DNA of 64,000 nucleotides from an uncultured Lachnospiraceae bacterium (GTDB taxonomy: Bacteria > Bacillota > Clostridia > Lachnospirales > Lachnospiraceae): assembly GCA_902761225.1 (NCBI GenBank), contig CACWJQ010000002.1, forward strand, positions 33,723 through 97,722. The letters run 5' to 3'. This document shows, one piece after another, positions 8,871 to 18,944 of the stretch; position 1 is the stretch's first letter, and each line of letters begins with the position of its first letter. The position numbers and the translations under genes were made by a program. The notes under the pieces were generated by a model. It made no database searches. It was not told the origin of the DNA and saw nothing but the letters and a program-made list of their open reading frames with translations.

Positions 8871-11234
8871 ATGAATCTCAGGGAACTTGAAAAAGGTAAA
8901 ACAGCTACAATTAAGAGCGTCGGAGGAAACGGAGCGCTGAGACAGCATTTCCTCGATATGGGTCTTATACCCGGCGGGGATGTGACTCTGATCAAGTTCG
9001 CTCCCATGGGGGATCCCATAGAGCTGATGGTATCCGGCTATGAACTCACCATACGTCTTGCAGACGCAGAGAATATAGAGATTGAAAATGTCCGTGACAG
9101 TTCCGGAGAGGATGACGGAAAGCTGGTAAGAGAAAGGGTGAAGGATATACCTCACCCTAATTTTGGTGAAGAAGCTGACACTCATGATTATGAGGTTGAG
9201 CATAAGGGCAAGAAGGTAAATACCGGAAAACTCACCTTTGCTCTTGTGGGAAACCAGAACTGCGGCAAGACCACTCTTTTCAACCAGCTTACGGGGTCCA
9301 ACCAGCATGTGGGCAATTTCCCGGGTGTTACGGTGGACAGAAAGAGCGGATCCATAAAGGGTTATCCCGATACGGAAGTGGTGGATCTTCCGGGTATCTA
9401 TTCCATGTCCCCGTACACAAGTGAGGAGATCGTTTCGAGAAAGTTCATCCTGGAGGAAAAGCCCACTGCCATCATAAATATTGTAGATGCTACCAATATC
9501 GAAAGAAATCTGTATCTTACGATGCAGCTTTTAGAGCTCGATATCCCAATGGTCATTGCACTCAATATGATGGACGAGATGGCGGGCAACGGAGGCGCTG
9601 TTAAGATCAATCTGTTCGAGCAGCTGATAGAGGTTCCGGTAGTCCCCATTTCGGCAGCCAAGAATCAGGGTATCGATGAACTGGTGAGACATGCGGTACA
9701 TATTGCAAAATACGATGAGAGACCGGGGAGAAAGGACTTCTGCGATAAGGAGGATCATGGCGGAGCTCTTCACCGTGCCATGCATGCCGTAATGAGCATG
9801 ATAGAAGATCATGCCGAAAAGGCAGGAGTTCCCGTAAGATTTGCCGCAAGTAAGATAATAGAGGGAGACCCCCTGATGTTCGAAACCCTGGATATCCATA
9901 AAAATGACAGGGATGCACTGGAACGTATAGTCAGTCAGATGGAGGAAGAACGCGGGCTGGATGCTGCTGCCGCAATGGCTGATATGAGATTCTCCTTCAT
10001 CAGAAAGGTTTGTGACAGGACTGTCATAAAACCAAAGGAGAGCAGGGAACATCTCCGCAGCAGCAGACTGGACAGATTCTTTACGGGTAAATGGACTGCG
10101 ATACCGGCATTCATCCTGATAATGGCGGTGGTCTTCTGGCTTACCTTTGCTGTGATAGGAGCTTTTTTCCAGGGACTCCTGGAATCAGGCATAGCTTTCA
10201 TTACGGAATTCGTTGACGTACTGCTCACAGGAGCAAATGTCGCACCGGCCATACATTCACTGGTGGTGGATGCCATATTCACGGGAGTCGGTTCCGTTCT
10301 TAGCTTTATGCCGATAATAGTTGTCCTGTATTTTTTCCTGTCCCTTCTTGAGGACAGCGGATACATGGCAAGAGTCGCTTTCTTTATGGACAAGCTCTTA
10401 AGGCGGATCGGTCTGTCCGGCAGAAGCATAGTTCCGATGCTGATAGGCTTCGGATGCAGCGTGCCTGCCATTATGTCCACAAGAACTCTGCCTTCGGACA
10501 GGGACAGAAAGATGACACAGCTCCTCATACCATTTATGAGCTGCAGTGCAAAGCTCCCCATTTATGCATTTTTCTCTGCGGCATTCTTCCCGGGGTATTC
10601 GGCTATTGTGATGATCGTGTTGTATTTTACAGGCATTATCACTGCCATACTTGTTGCCCTCATAGGCAAGATCACAGTGTTTAAGGGCGAGGCTGTTCCC
10701 TTTGTCATGGAACTTCCGAACTATCGTATGCCGGGAATGAAGAACGTGCTGATGCTCATGTGGGATAAAGCAAAAGACTTCCTGCAGAGGGCATTTACCG
10801 TGATCTTTGTGGGAACCGTGGCAGTGTGGTTTCTTCAGAATTTTGATCTCACCTTCAATATGGTTACGGATTCGGAAAGCAGTATCCTTGCAAAGGTGGC
10901 AGGGCTCGTGGCTCCTGTTTTTGCACCTTTAGGCTTTGGCAACTGGAAGGTGGTCACCTCTCTTATCTCGGGATTTCTTGCAAAGGAGAGCGTTGTATCG
11001 ATGCTCACGATACTTTACGGCGGATCGGAAGGACTTCAGTCTGCCCTCAGTCCTCTTACAGCCTTTGTGTTCCTGATATACTGCCTGCTCTATACGCCCT
11101 GCGTTGCCGCCATTGCTGCGGTGAAACGTGAAGCGGGAAGAAGAGCGGCGGTAAAGATGGTGCTGTTCCAGTGCATCGTCGCATGGATAGTGGCTTTCGT
11201 GATCCGTCTCGCAGGACTTGCTCTTGGATTATGA
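8871..11234 (+). CDS. feoB: FeoA-FeoB fusion ferrous iron transporter
   Basis: 787 residues that import Fe2+ across the cell membrane. Residues 2-75 are a complete FeoA (SH3-like) domain, here fused to the front of FeoB. The G domain follows: G1 is GNQNCGKT at residues 127-134, the G3 motif DLPG is at 172-175, and a G4-type NMMD is near 233. After a helical linker the membrane domain runs from about residue 400 to the end with two Gate regions (for example GFGCSVPAIMSTR). The family usually keeps FeoA as a separate gene. The start is 44 bases after trkA. Downstream lie the uvrB LexA box and a hairpin. Confidence 0.95.
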   Translation: MNLRELEKGKTATIKSVGGNGALRQHFLDMGLIPGGDVTLIKFAPMGDPIELMVSGYELTIRLADAENIEIENVRDSSGEDDGKLVRERVKDIPHPNFGEEADTHDYEVEHKGKKVNTGKLTFALVGNQNCGKTTLFNQLTGSNQHVGNFPGVTVDRKSGSIKGYPDTEVVDLPGIYSMSPYTSEEIVSRKFILEEKPTAIINIVDATNIERNLYLTMQLLELDIPMVIALNMMDEMAGNGGAVKINLFEQLIEVPVVPISAAKNQGIDELVRHAVHIAKYDERPGRKDFCDKEDHGGALHRAMHAVMSMIEDHAEKAGVPVRFAASKIIEGDPLMFETLDIHKNDRDALERIVSQMEEERGLDAAAAMADMRFSFIRKVCDRTVIKPKESREHLRSSRLDRFFTGKWTAIPAFILIMAVVFWLTFAVIGAFFQGLLESGIAFITEFVDVLLTGANVAPAIHSLVVDAIFTGVGSVLSFMPIIVVLYFFLSLLEDSGYMARVAFFMDKLLRRIGLSGRSIVPMLIGFGCSVPAIMSTRTLPSDRDRKMTQLLIPFMSCSAKLPIYAFFSAAFFPGYSAIVMIVLYFTGIITAILVALIGKITVFKGEAVPFVMELPNYRMPGMKNVLMLMWDKAKDFLQRAFTVIFVGTVAVWFLQNFDLTFNMVTDSESSILAKVAGLVAPVFAPLGFGNWKVVTSLISGFLAKESVVSMLTILYGGSEGLQSALSPLTAFVFLIYCLLYTPCVAAIAAVKREAGRRAAVKMVLFQCIVAWIVAFVIRLAGLALGL

Positions 11235-11249
11235 TAGGTTCCGATTGTG

Positions 11250-11263
11250 CGAACAAATGTTCT
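11250..11263 (+). promoter_or_regulatory. LexA (SOS) box upstream of uvrB
   Basis: CGAACAAATGTTCT contains GAAC-N4-GTTC, the core of the Firmicute LexA/DinR site. A -10-like TATTAT lies at 11278-11283, so LexA bound here would cover the -35 region. The position, 79 bases before the uvrB start, fits SOS induction of nucleotide excision repair. Confidence 0.8.
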
Positions 11264-11289
11264 GAAATTGATAGACATATTATCCAATG

Positions 11290-11317
11290 AATGGTACACT
11301 TTATCAGGTGTACCATT
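11290..11317 (+). terminator. Hairpin between feoB and uvrB
   Basis: AATGGTACAC (11290-11299) pairs perfectly with GTGTACCATT (11308-11317) around TTTATCAG, and TATTGTTTT follows. It may terminate feoB read-through. It lies downstream of the LexA box, so it would also be in the uvrB leader; an attenuating role is possible. Confidence 0.5.
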
Positions 11318-11341
11318 TATTGTTTTAGGAAATCAGTGATC

Positions 11342-13312
11342 ATGGATTTTAAACTTCATTCGGATTATAAACCCACGGGTGACCAGCCCCGTGCAATAAA
11401 GGAACTTGTGGATGGCTTTAAGAAGGGCAATCAGTTTGAAACCCTCCTGGGTGCCACAGGTTCGGGCAAGACTTTTACCATGGCCAATGTCATAGCGGCC
11501 CTGAACAAGCCTACCCTCATCATTTCCCACAATAAGACTCTTGCGGGACAGCTCTACGGAGAGATGAAGGAATTTTTTCCCGAGAACGCCGTGGAGTATT
11601 TTGTGTCATATTATGATTATTATCAGCCCGAGGCATATGTACCACAGTCGGATACATATATCGCCAAGGATTCCTCCATCAACGAAGAGATCGATAAGCT
11701 CAGGCTGTCAGCGACCGCATCCCTTGCAGAGCGCAGGGACGTGATAGTTGTTGCTTCCGTATCCTGCATATATGGTCTTGGTTCTCCCGATGAATACAAG
11801 GGGATGATCCTGTCTCTGAGGCCCGGTCAGAATATTGACCGTGATGAGGTTGCAAAGTCACTTATCGCAATGCAGTATGAGAGGAATGATATCGAGAAGA
11901 AGCCGGGACTGTTCAGGATGAACGGTGATATCCTCGAGTATTATCCGGCACAGGGCGGTGATCATCTGATACGCATAGAGTGGTTTGGAGATGAGATAGA
12001 CAGGATACTTGAAGTGGATCCCGTAAATGCAAGACCCACTGCATCTCTCGAGCACATCGCGGTTTTCCCCGCCTCACATTACGTGGTCAGCAGGGATGCG
12101 CTAATGAAGGGATGCGATGCCATAGAGGAGGAGCTGCAGGAGCGGATCAGGTATTTTAAGGGCGAAGACCGTCTTATCGAGGCCCAGCGTATTTCCGAGA
12201 GGACTAACTTTGACATAGAGATGCTCAGGGAAACAGGCATATGTTCGGGTATAGAGAATTATTCGAGGCATCTCAACAATCTTCCCGCAGGCGCCCCTCC
12301 CCTTACTCTTATGGACTTCTTTCCCGATGATTTCCTTATCATCATCGATGAGTCCCATATGACCATTCCCCAGATAAGAGCCATGTATGCAGGGGACAGA
12401 TCCAGGAAGACCACTCTGGTGGATTATGGTTTCAGACTTCCTTCCGCGCTGGATAACAGACCTCTGAACTTCGAGGAATTCGAATCCCACATAGATCAGA
12501 TGCTCTTTGTATCTGCCACCCCGGCAGAATATGAGGAACAGCATGAACTGCTCCGTGCCCAGCAGGTTATCCGTCCCACGGGTCTTCTTGATCCGGAGGT
12601 CAGCGTTCGCCCCACACACGGACAGATCGATGATCTTATCGGTGAGATACGGAAAGAGACTGAAAACCATCACAAGGTACTTATCACCACTCTTACCAAG
12701 AAGATGGCGGAGGATCTTACCGCCTATCTGAAGGAAGCCGACATACGTGTCAATTACATGCATTCGGATATCAAGGCACTTGAGAGGGCCAAGATAATCC
12801 GCGACATGAGAACGGATGTGTTCGACGTGCTTGTTGGTATCAACCTATTAAGAGAGGGTCTCGATATTCCGGAGATCACACTTGTTGCCATAATAGATGC
12901 AGACAAGGAAGGCTTCCTTCGCTCGGAGACTTCTCTCATCCAGACCATAGGAAGGGCAGCGAGAAATTCGGAAGGTCATGTCATAATGTATGCGGATACG
13001 GTGACCCGTTCGATGCAGGCCGCCATCGACGAGACCAACAGACGCCGGAGCATACAGATGGAGTACAACAAAGAACACGGTATCACTCCGAAGACCATTG
13101 AAAAGGCAGTCCGTGATCTTATCAGTATCTCCAAAAAGGTTGAAGCGGACGACGTAAAGTGGAAGAAGGATCCCGAATCAATGTCTGCGAAGGAACTCCG
13201 TGAGCTTATCTCCCAGACTGAAAGTGCCATGAGAAAGGCTGCTGCAGAGCTTGATTTCGAGACGGCGGCACGCCTGAGGGATGAACTCTTTGAACTGAAA
13301 AGTCTTAAGTGA
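11342..13312 (+). CDS. uvrB: Excinuclease ABC subunit B
   Basis: 656 residues, normal for UvrB. With UvrA it verifies DNA damage and then loads UvrC for incision. The helicase-like Walker A is GATGSGKT near residue 38. The damage-probing beta-hairpin [13 protein letters not shown] is near 93-105. The DEAD-like IIDESH is in the middle, and a C-terminal UVR domain (about 620-655) binds UvrC or UvrA. An open frame begins at 11291, but the ATG at 11342 gives the family start [16 protein letters not shown] and has AGGAAA upstream. SOS control is suggested by the LexA box. Confidence 0.97.
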   Translation: MDFKLHSDYKPTGDQPRAIKELVDGFKKGNQFETLLGATGSGKTFTMANVIAALNKPTLIISHNKTLAGQLYGEMKEFFPENAVEYFVSYYDYYQPEAYVPQSDTYIAKDSSINEEIDKLRLSATASLAERRDVIVVASVSCIYGLGSPDEYKGMILSLRPGQNIDRDEVAKSLIAMQYERNDIEKKPGLFRMNGDILEYYPAQGGDHLIRIEWFGDEIDRILEVDPVNARPTASLEHIAVFPASHYVVSRDALMKGCDAIEEELQERIRYFKGEDRLIEAQRISERTNFDIEMLRETGICSGIENYSRHLNNLPAGAPPLTLMDFFPDDFLIIIDESHMTIPQIRAMYAGDRSRKTTLVDYGFRLPSALDNRPLNFEEFESHIDQMLFVSATPAEYEEQHELLRAQQVIRPTGLLDPEVSVRPTHGQIDDLIGEIRKETENHHKVLITTLTKKMAEDLTAYLKEADIRVNYMHSDIKALERAKIIRDMRTDVFDVLVGINLLREGLDIPEITLVAIIDADKEGFLRSETSLIQTIGRAARNSEGHVIMYADTVTRSMQAAIDETNRRRSIQMEYNKEHGITPKTIEKAVRDLISISKKVEADDVKWKKDPESMSAKELRELISQTESAMRKAAAELDFETAARLRDELFELKSLK

Positions 13313-13337
13313 TACACTTTCAGACGGCAATGAAACA

Positions 13338-13366
13338 TATCTGCAGACTTAAAATGCCTGCAGATA
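13338..13366 (+). other. Inverted repeat in the uvrB-uvrA gap
   Basis: TATCTGCAG (13338-13346) and CTGCAGATA (13358-13366) form a perfect 9-base dyad with an 11-base loop, 54 bases before uvrA. No T run follows. It may be a processing or attenuation structure. Confidence 0.4.
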
Positions 13367-13419
13367 CTTATTACAGACAGCGATCATTCAGTATTTCAGA
13401 GATTAAGGATTTGTATTAT

Positions 13420-16365
13420 ATGGATAAGAAGATACAGCCCCGTAACAGGATAATAGTCAGGGGAGCCAAGGAAAACAATCTCAAGGATCTTTCGGTGGAA
13501 ATACCCAGAGATTCTCTCGTAGTTATGACCGGGGTGTCCGGTTCCGGAAAGAGTTCTCTTGCATTTCAGACGATCTATGCAGAGGGACAGCGCAGATATA
13601 TGGAGTCCCTTTCATCATACGCAAGACAGTTCCTGGGACAGATGGAAAAACCCAACGTGGAATCCATAGAGGGACTTTCTCCCGCAATCTCCATAGATCA
13701 GAAGTCCACCAATAAGAATCCCAGATCCACCGTGGGAACCGTTACGGAGATCTACGATTATTTCAGACTTCTCTATGCAAGGATCGGTATCCCTCACTGC
13801 CCGGAATGCGGACGTCCTATTGAAAAGCAGACCGTTGACCAGATAGTTGACCGTATCATGGAGCTTCCGGAGGGAACCAGGATCATGCTCATGGCTCCCG
13901 TGGTCAGAGGCCGTAAGGGAAGACACGAGAAGGTGCTGGAGTCTGCGAGAAAGTCAGGCTACGGAAGAGTCCGCGTCGACGGCATAATGTATGAACTGTC
14001 CGAGGATATCACTCTTGAAAAGAATGACAAGCACAACATTGACATCGTTGTCGACAGGCTTGTAATCAAGCCGGGAATAGAAAAGAGGCTTACCGATTCT
14101 TCTGAGAATGTTCTCAAGATCGCAGAGGGCCAGCTCAATGTCGATGTGGTGGGAGGCGAGACTCTTTCCTTCAGCACATCCTATGCATGTCCCTATTGCG
14201 GAGTCAGTATCGCGGAGGTTGAGCCCAGGAGCTTTTCCTTCAACAATCCCTTCGGTGCCTGCCCTGTCTGTGCGGGACTCGGATTTAAGATGGAATTTGA
14301 CTGGGAACTGATGATTCCGGATACATCTCTTTCCATTAATGACGGTGCGATCATTGTAAACGGATGGCAGTCCTGCAATCAGGAAGGAAGCTTTTCCAAT
14401 GCCCTCCTTCAGGCACTGTGTAAAAAGTTCAGATTCGATCTTGATACACCCTTTGAAAAATATCCCGAAAAGATAAGGGATATACTTCTGTACGGAACGG
14501 ATGTAAGCGTTGATGTACATTACGTCGGGCAGCGCGGATCCGGCGTTTATCCCACGGTTTTCGAAGGGCTTATAAAGAATGTTGAGAGAAGATACAGGGA
14601 GACCTTCTCGGAGAGTGCAAAGGCTGAGTATGAAGCCTTCATGCGTATCACTCCATGTTCGGAATGCGGAGGCCGCAGACTTAAGAAGGAATCTCTTGCA
14701 GTAACGGTGGGAGATAAGAATATCTATGAGATGACACAGATGTCGATCATGGATCTTCAGAAATTCATCACCGGTATGAAGCTTTCGAAGCAGCAGGCGT
14801 TCATAGGAGAACAGATATTAAAGGAGATAAAGGCCCGTGTGGGATTCCTTGTTGATGTGGGACTTGATTATCTGTCACTTTCAAGAGCTACCGGAACTCT
14901 TTCCGGCGGCGAGGCCCAGCGTATAAGACTTGCGACACAGATAGGTTCCGGACTGGTGGGAGTATGCTATATCCTCGATGAACCCAGTATCGGACTTCAT
15001 CAGAGAGATAATGATAAGCTCCTTGCTACTCTTAAGCATCTCCGTGATCTCGGCAATACCCTGATAGTCGTGGAACATGATGAAGATACCATGATGGCTG
15101 CGGATTATATTGTGGACATCGGACCGGGTGCAGGCTCCCACGGAGGAGAGGTTGTTGCCACAGGTACCGCAGAGGAGATAATGGAATGCCCGGGCTCTGT
15201 AACGGGACAGTACCTTTCCGGTAAAAAATTCATCCCTGTTCCGGATGTGAGGAGAAAGCCTGCGGGATGGATCACCGTAAAGGGTGCTGCCGAGAATAAT
15301 CTCAAGAATATAGATGTAAGGTTCCCCTTAGGCATTTTTACCTGTGTGACAGGCGTGTCAGGATCCGGAAAATCCTCTCTTGTAAACGAGATACTCTACA
15401 AGACTCTTGCAAGAAAGCTTAACCGCGCCCATACCATACCCGGAAAGTGCAAGGGTATAGCAGGTATCGAGAAGCTGGATAAGGTCATATGCATAGACCA
15501 GAGCCCCATAGGAAGGACGCCCAGATCCAATCCCGCTACCTATACCGGTGTGTTCGACATGATACGCGATCTGTTCGCATCAACAGAGGATGCCAGGAGC
15601 ATGGGATACAGCAAGGGAAGGTTCTCGTTCAACGTCAAGGGCGGAAGATGCGAAGCCTGTTCGGGTGACGGCATCATTAAGATCGAGATGCACTTTCTTC
15701 CCGATGTGTATGTGCCCTGTGAGGTCTGCGGAGGGAAGAGATATAACAGAGAGACGCTGGAGGTTAAGTACAAGGGAAAGAGTATTTTTGATGTACTGGA
15801 TATGAGAGTTGAAGAGGCTCTTAAGTATTTTGAGAATATTCCTTCCATCAGGAATAAGATCCAGACTCTCTATGATGTGGGACTTGGTTATATCAAGCTG
15901 GGACAGCCCTCAACAGAGCTTTCCGGAGGTGAGGCACAGCGTATCAAGCTGGCAACCGAGCTTTCGAGAAGAGCTACGGGCAAGACCATTTATATACTTG
16001 ACGAGCCTACCACCGGTCTGCACTTTGCGGATGTACACAAGCTCACTGAGATCCTTCACAGGCTTGCAGACGGCGGCAACACCGTTATCGTGATAGAGCA
16101 TAATCTTGATGTCATCAAGTGTGCGGATTATATTATTGATATGGGTCCCGAGGGCGGTGACAGAGGCGGCACGGTGATCGCAACCGGAACGCCTGAGGAG
16201 GTCGCCGGGGCGAAGGATTCCTATACCGGATTTTATGTTAAGAAGATGCTGGACAGATACAGAGAGCTTATAAAGGATCCCTCGGCATCAGGTGATCCGA
16301 ATGGTAAGAAGACACAGACCTCCGGAAACAGAGGCAGGAAAAAGCTGAAAAAAGACACTGAATGA
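13420..16365 (+). CDS. uvrA: Excinuclease ABC subunit A
   Basis: 981 residues, slightly longer than the roughly 940-950 usual, because of a basic, low-complexity C-terminal tail of about 25 residues. UvrA is the ATP-dependent damage-recognition dimer of nucleotide excision repair. It has two ABC modules, each with [10 protein letters not shown] and a signature (LSGGEAQR twice). The zinc-binding CPYCG...CPVC module is in the N-terminal half and CEACSGDG...CEVCGGKR in the C-terminal half. The ATG at 13420 with AAGGAT nine bases upstream gives MDKKIQPRN; the frame is open upstream without a better start. It follows uvrB and probably shares its SOS-controlled transcript. Confidence 0.96.
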   Translation: MDKKIQPRNRIIVRGAKENNLKDLSVEIPRDSLVVMTGVSGSGKSSLAFQTIYAEGQRRYMESLSSYARQFLGQMEKPNVESIEGLSPAISIDQKSTNKNPRSTVGTVTEIYDYFRLLYARIGIPHCPECGRPIEKQTVDQIVDRIMELPEGTRIMLMAPVVRGRKGRHEKVLESARKSGYGRVRVDGIMYELSEDITLEKNDKHNIDIVVDRLVIKPGIEKRLTDSSENVLKIAEGQLNVDVVGGETLSFSTSYACPYCGVSIAEVEPRSFSFNNPFGACPVCAGLGFKMEFDWELMIPDTSLSINDGAIIVNGWQSCNQEGSFSNALLQALCKKFRFDLDTPFEKYPEKIRDILLYGTDVSVDVHYVGQRGSGVYPTVFEGLIKNVERRYRETFSESAKAEYEAFMRITPCSECGGRRLKKESLAVTVGDKNIYEMTQMSIMDLQKFITGMKLSKQQAFIGEQILKEIKARVGFLVDVGLDYLSLSRATGTLSGGEAQRIRLATQIGSGLVGVCYILDEPSIGLHQRDNDKLLATLKHLRDLGNTLIVVEHDEDTMMAADYIVDIGPGAGSHGGEVVATGTAEEIMECPGSVTGQYLSGKKFIPVPDVRRKPAGWITVKGAAENNLKNIDVRFPLGIFTCVTGVSGSGKSSLVNEILYKTLARKLNRAHTIPGKCKGIAGIEKLDKVICIDQSPIGRTPRSNPATYTGVFDMIRDLFASTEDARSMGYSKGRFSFNVKGGRCEACSGDGIIKIEMHFLPDVYVPCEVCGGKRYNRETLEVKYKGKSIFDVLDMRVEEALKYFENIPSIRNKIQTLYDVGLGYIKLGQPSTELSGGEAQRIKLATELSRRATGKTIYILDEPTTGLHFADVHKLTEILHRLADGGNTVIVIEHNLDVIKCADYIIDMGPEGGDRGGTVIATGTPEEVAGAKDSYTGFYVKKMLDRYRELIKDPSASGDPNGKKTQTSGNRGRKKLKKDTE

Positions 16366-16383
16366 TATGGCTGAAGATTATGG

Positions 16384-17226
16384 ATGGACTTGCCAATGAC
16401 ATTTGAACTTCTTGTCTCATGCGTACAAAAAGATCCGCATGAACTTGCCGAGATAATGAATATCGCATCCGATGCTGTCATCGTATCCCAGCTGGAAGAA
16501 TTGGCTTCCTCTGAGGAATTTGACTATAACGGTAACAGGATCAGGGCTTTCAGATCCAGGTCCGGGGGCGTGGGCATCAACAGGAATACCTGTATTGAGC
16601 TTTCATGCGCGGACATTATCCTCTTTGCCGATGAAGACATCGTATATGACAAGGGCTATGCCGATAAGGTGCTGAAGGAATTTGCCGATCACCCCGAAGC
16701 GGATGTGCTCCTTTTCAATATGAGAGTCTGTGAAGAAAGAAGGACATATTGGAACGATTCCTATAAGCCTGTTAAGTGGTACAACTGCGGCAGGTATCCT
16801 GCATACAGTATCGCAGTAAGGTCTTCCAAGCTTAAAGGCTCGGGCATAAAGTTCAGCATCCTGTTCGGAGGCGGAGCGAGATTTTCAAACGGTGAGGATT
16901 CACTGTTCCTCAAAGACTGTCTGGACAAGGGGCTGAAGATGTTCGCTGTACCTGCGGTTCTCGGGGAGGAGGTTCCAAGACCCTCAACCTGGTTTAACGG
17001 GTACAATGACAAGTTCTTCTATGACAGGGGGGTGCTGTACCATTACCTGTACGGAAAGTCAGCATGGCTGTGGGGCATCCGCTGGCTGCTGAAGATGAAG
17101 AAGGAATATGAGCCGGAATATACCTTCAGCCGGGCACGGAAGATGCTTTTTCTGGGTATCAGGGAAAAGGGCAGTACAAAGAACGGTACAAACAGAAAAT
17201 TTGAAAACGGATCGATAAAGGCGTGA
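16384..17226 (+). CDS. Family 2-like glycosyltransferase
   Basis: 280 residues, apparently soluble, with the order of a GT-A fold: an N-terminal strand (FELLVSCVQKD) and an acidic FADEDIVYD near residue 83 in the place of the metal-binding DxD. The C-terminal half has GEDSLFLKDCLDKG, typical of family 2 enzymes (the ED base motif). The sugar and acceptor are unknown. It starts 18 bases after uvrA and seems to be a passenger on that transcript. An alternative start is the ATG at 16396. Its stop codon lies inside the terminator hairpin. Confidence 0.7.
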   Translation: MDLPMTFELLVSCVQKDPHELAEIMNIASDAVIVSQLEELASSEEFDYNGNRIRAFRSRSGGVGINRNTCIELSCADIILFADEDIVYDKGYADKVLKEFADHPEADVLLFNMRVCEERRTYWNDSYKPVKWYNCGRYPAYSIAVRSSKLKGSGIKFSILFGGGARFSNGEDSLFLKDCLDKGLKMFAVPAVLGEEVPRPSTWFNGYNDKFFYDRGVLYHYLYGKSAWLWGIRWLLKMKKEYEPEYTFSRARKMLFLGIREKGSTKNGTNRKFENGSIKA

Positions 17227-17248
17227 TGTTGTTACATCCGCCTTTTTG
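17217..17248 (+). terminator. Intrinsic terminator of the uvrBA-glycosyltransferase unit
   Basis: AAAGGCG (17217-17223) pairs with CGCCTTT (17239-17245), and GATGT (17225-17229) with ACATC (17234-17238), around a TGTT loop with one bulged T. The 3' arm continues in T. It overlaps the stop codon of the glycosyltransferase gene. Confidence 0.85.
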
Positions 17249-17281
17249 TGTTAGAATCGTATGGCAATTTAACAAAGAAGG

Positions 17282-17482
17282 GTACATGGTGCCGATGGAG
17301 CTTATGCTCCTGACGTTAAAAGGGAAACAGGTCTGAGGCCTGTGCGAACTCGTCACCGTAGATACAAAATACACTTATCAAATGGTTTTTACCAGTCACT
17401 GAGAGATCGGGAAGACGATAAGCTTGTGTGTTGACGGATTTATCTTCGTCTGAATGTATGAGCCGGGAAACCTGCCATGTAT
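17282..17482 (+). promoter_or_regulatory. Cobalamin riboswitch aptamer
   Basis: Conserved blocks of the adenosylcobalamin aptamer are visible in order: TTAAAAGGGAAACAGG near 17326, a B12-box-like GCGAACTCGTCACCGT near 17344, CACTG followed by GGGAAG near 17397-17414, and AGCCGGGAAACCTGCC at 17461-17476. P1 closes by GTACATG (17282-17288) with CATGTAT (17476-17482). It precedes the B12 lipoprotein gene by about 150 bases and should repress the downstream operon when cobalamin is bound. Confidence 0.92.
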
Positions 17483-17510
17483 ATCGATACAGGATATGCA
17501 TCCGGATCAC

Positions 17511-17573
17511 GAGTAATTGATCGTATCACATCAGCAGGGTCAGTGCCCTGTCTTTTGTGTGCGCCCATTACTC
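17511..17573 (+). promoter_or_regulatory. Predicted antiterminator pairing of the riboswitch
   Basis: GAGTAAT (17511-17517) is the exact complement of ATTACTC (17567-17573), which includes part of the terminator's 5' arm. The two pairings exclude each other, giving an on/off expression platform. GGATCA and TGATC flank GAGTAAT and can sequester it in a small hairpin. A weaker CAGGG/CCCTG hairpin followed by TCTTTT lies between them (17535-17556). Confidence 0.6.
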
Positions 17574-17597
17574 ATTCGCATCGAATGAGTATTTTTT
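17569..17597 (+). terminator. Riboswitch-controlled intrinsic terminator
   Basis: TACTCATTCG (17569-17578) pairs perfectly with CGAATGAGTA (17582-17591) across a three-base loop, then T6. It ends 34 bases before the first gene of the B12 operon, so ligand binding would stop transcription here. Confidence 0.92.
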
Positions 17598-17631
17598 ATC
17601 GCCTTCTTTGAACAGATCAGGAGGAGAAAAA

Positions 17632-18933
17632 ATGAAAAAGAAACTGTTGACTATCGTACTGGCAGTATCAATGACTGCTGCAATGCTTGGAGGATGCGGA
17701 AGCGAAGTTCCCACTGACGAGCCTGTTCAGGAAGAGACTGTACAGACTGCAGATCCTGCGGAGCCTGAGGCTCAGACAGAGCCTGCAGAGCCGGAGGTTC
17801 CGGAACTCAGTGATGAGGAGAAGGCACAGGAAGTTGCTGATCTCATTGATGCCATCTATGTTCAGGAATGGACTGAGGAGACCGATGCTCTCTGCGCAGA
17901 GGCCAAGGCTAAATGGGATGCGCTTACCGACGAGCAGAAGGAACTTGTTGAAGGCGAAGATGCGGATCCCGACTATTTCGGAAGAGATACAGGAGATGCT
18001 TCCAAGGACGATCCACTGAATGCCGATGGTATCGGAGAAAATGAGATCCTTGTTGTATCCTTTGGAACATCATTTAACGAAAGCCGTGCAAATGATATCG
18101 GCGGAGTTGAGAGGGCCATTGCAGAGGCTAATCCTGACTGGTCCGTCAGAAGAGCCTTCACTGCACAGATCATAATCAATCACGTTCTTGCAAGAGATGG
18201 TGAGAAGATCGACAATGTAGAGCAGGCCCTTCAGAGAGCTGTCGACAATGGTGTTAAGAACCTTGTTATCCAGCCCACTCATCTCATGCATGGTGCAGAG
18301 TATGATGAGCTTATGGACGTTGTTGACAGATATTGCGACAGCTTTGAGACTGTCAGAGTTGCAGAGCCTCTTCTTGGTTCTGTAGGAAGTGACGCAACCG
18401 TTATAAATGATGACAAGAAGGCCGTTGCGGAAGCAATCGTTGCAGAAAGCATTGAGATAGCCGGATTCGATACTCTTGAAGCTGCAGCTGAAGAAGGCGT
18501 TGCGTTTGTGTTCATGGGTCACGGTACCGCACACACCGCCAAGGTTTCCTACAGCCAGATGGCTACTCAGATGGATAACCTCGGATATGATAACGTATTC
18601 ATCGGAACCGTTGAGGGTGAACCTGAGGAGACTGCCTGCGAGAACATTATCGAGGCTGTTCATGAGGCAGGCTACAACACAGTTATCCTTCGTCCCCTTA
18701 TGGTGGTTGCCGGCGATCACGCCAACAATGATATGGCGGGAGATGAAGAGGATTCCTGGAAGAGCATGTTTGAAGCTTCGGGATATTTTGATTCCGTTGA
18801 CTGTCAGATTGAAGGCCTTGGAAGGATCGAAACGGTTCAGGAACTCTATGTTTCCCATACTGCAGAAGTGGTATCTACCGTTGATATCAAAACAGCATCA
18901 CTTGACGACGGGGAGTATGAGGTTTTTTTTTAA
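17632..18933 (+). CDS. cbiK: Lipoprotein cobaltochelatase (CbiK family)
   Basis: 433 residues. A signal peptide ends in a lipobox (LGGC, Cys22), so the protein should be anchored outside the membrane. A Pro/Glu-rich linker and a small helical stretch precede a CbiK domain from about residue 135. CbiK enzymes insert cobalt into sirohydrochlorin. Candidate metal or catalytic residues are His217 and His220 (PTHLMHG), His297 (MGHGTAH) and His363 (AGDHANND). The ATG at 17632 follows AGGAGGAG. It is the first gene behind the B12 riboswitch. The frame stops inside a T9 run, and the -1 frame continues a coherent domain, so the true product may be about 110 residues longer. An extracytoplasmic role in metal or tetrapyrrole handling is possible. 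Confidence 0.85.
   Translation: MKKKLLTIVLAVSMTAAMLGGCGSEVPTDEPVQEETVQTADPAEPEAQTEPAEPEVPELSDEEKAQEVADLIDAIYVQEWTEETDALCAEAKAKWDALTDEQKELVEGEDADPDYFGRDTGDASKDDPLNADGIGENEILVVSFGTSFNESRANDIGGVERAIAEANPDWSVRRAFTAQIIINHVLARDGEKIDNVEQALQRAVDNGVKNLVIQPTHLMHGAEYDELMDVVDRYCDSFETVRVAEPLLGSVGSDATVINDDKKAVAEAIVAESIEIAGFDTLEAAAEEGVAFVFMGHGTAHTAKVSYSQMATQMDNLGYDNVFIGTVEGEPEETACENIIEAVHEAGYNTVILRPLMVVAGDHANNDMAGDEEDSWKSMFEASGYFDSVDCQIEGLGRIETVQELYVSHTAEVVSTVDIKTASLDDGEYEVFF
18923..18931 (+). other. T9 slippery run at the end of cbiK, candidate -1 frameshift site
   Basis: The zero frame reads GAG GTT TTT TTT TAA. T TTT TTT at 18924-18930 is a perfect slippery heptamer: both Phe tRNAs re-pair after a one-base backward slip, and the stop codon follows directly. 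The shifted frame continues with TTA ACT GAC into the downstream open frame up to 19259. Transcriptional slippage, a real mutation or a base-calling error would look the same. Confidence 0.7.
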
Positions 18934-18944
18934 CTGACAGCTCT

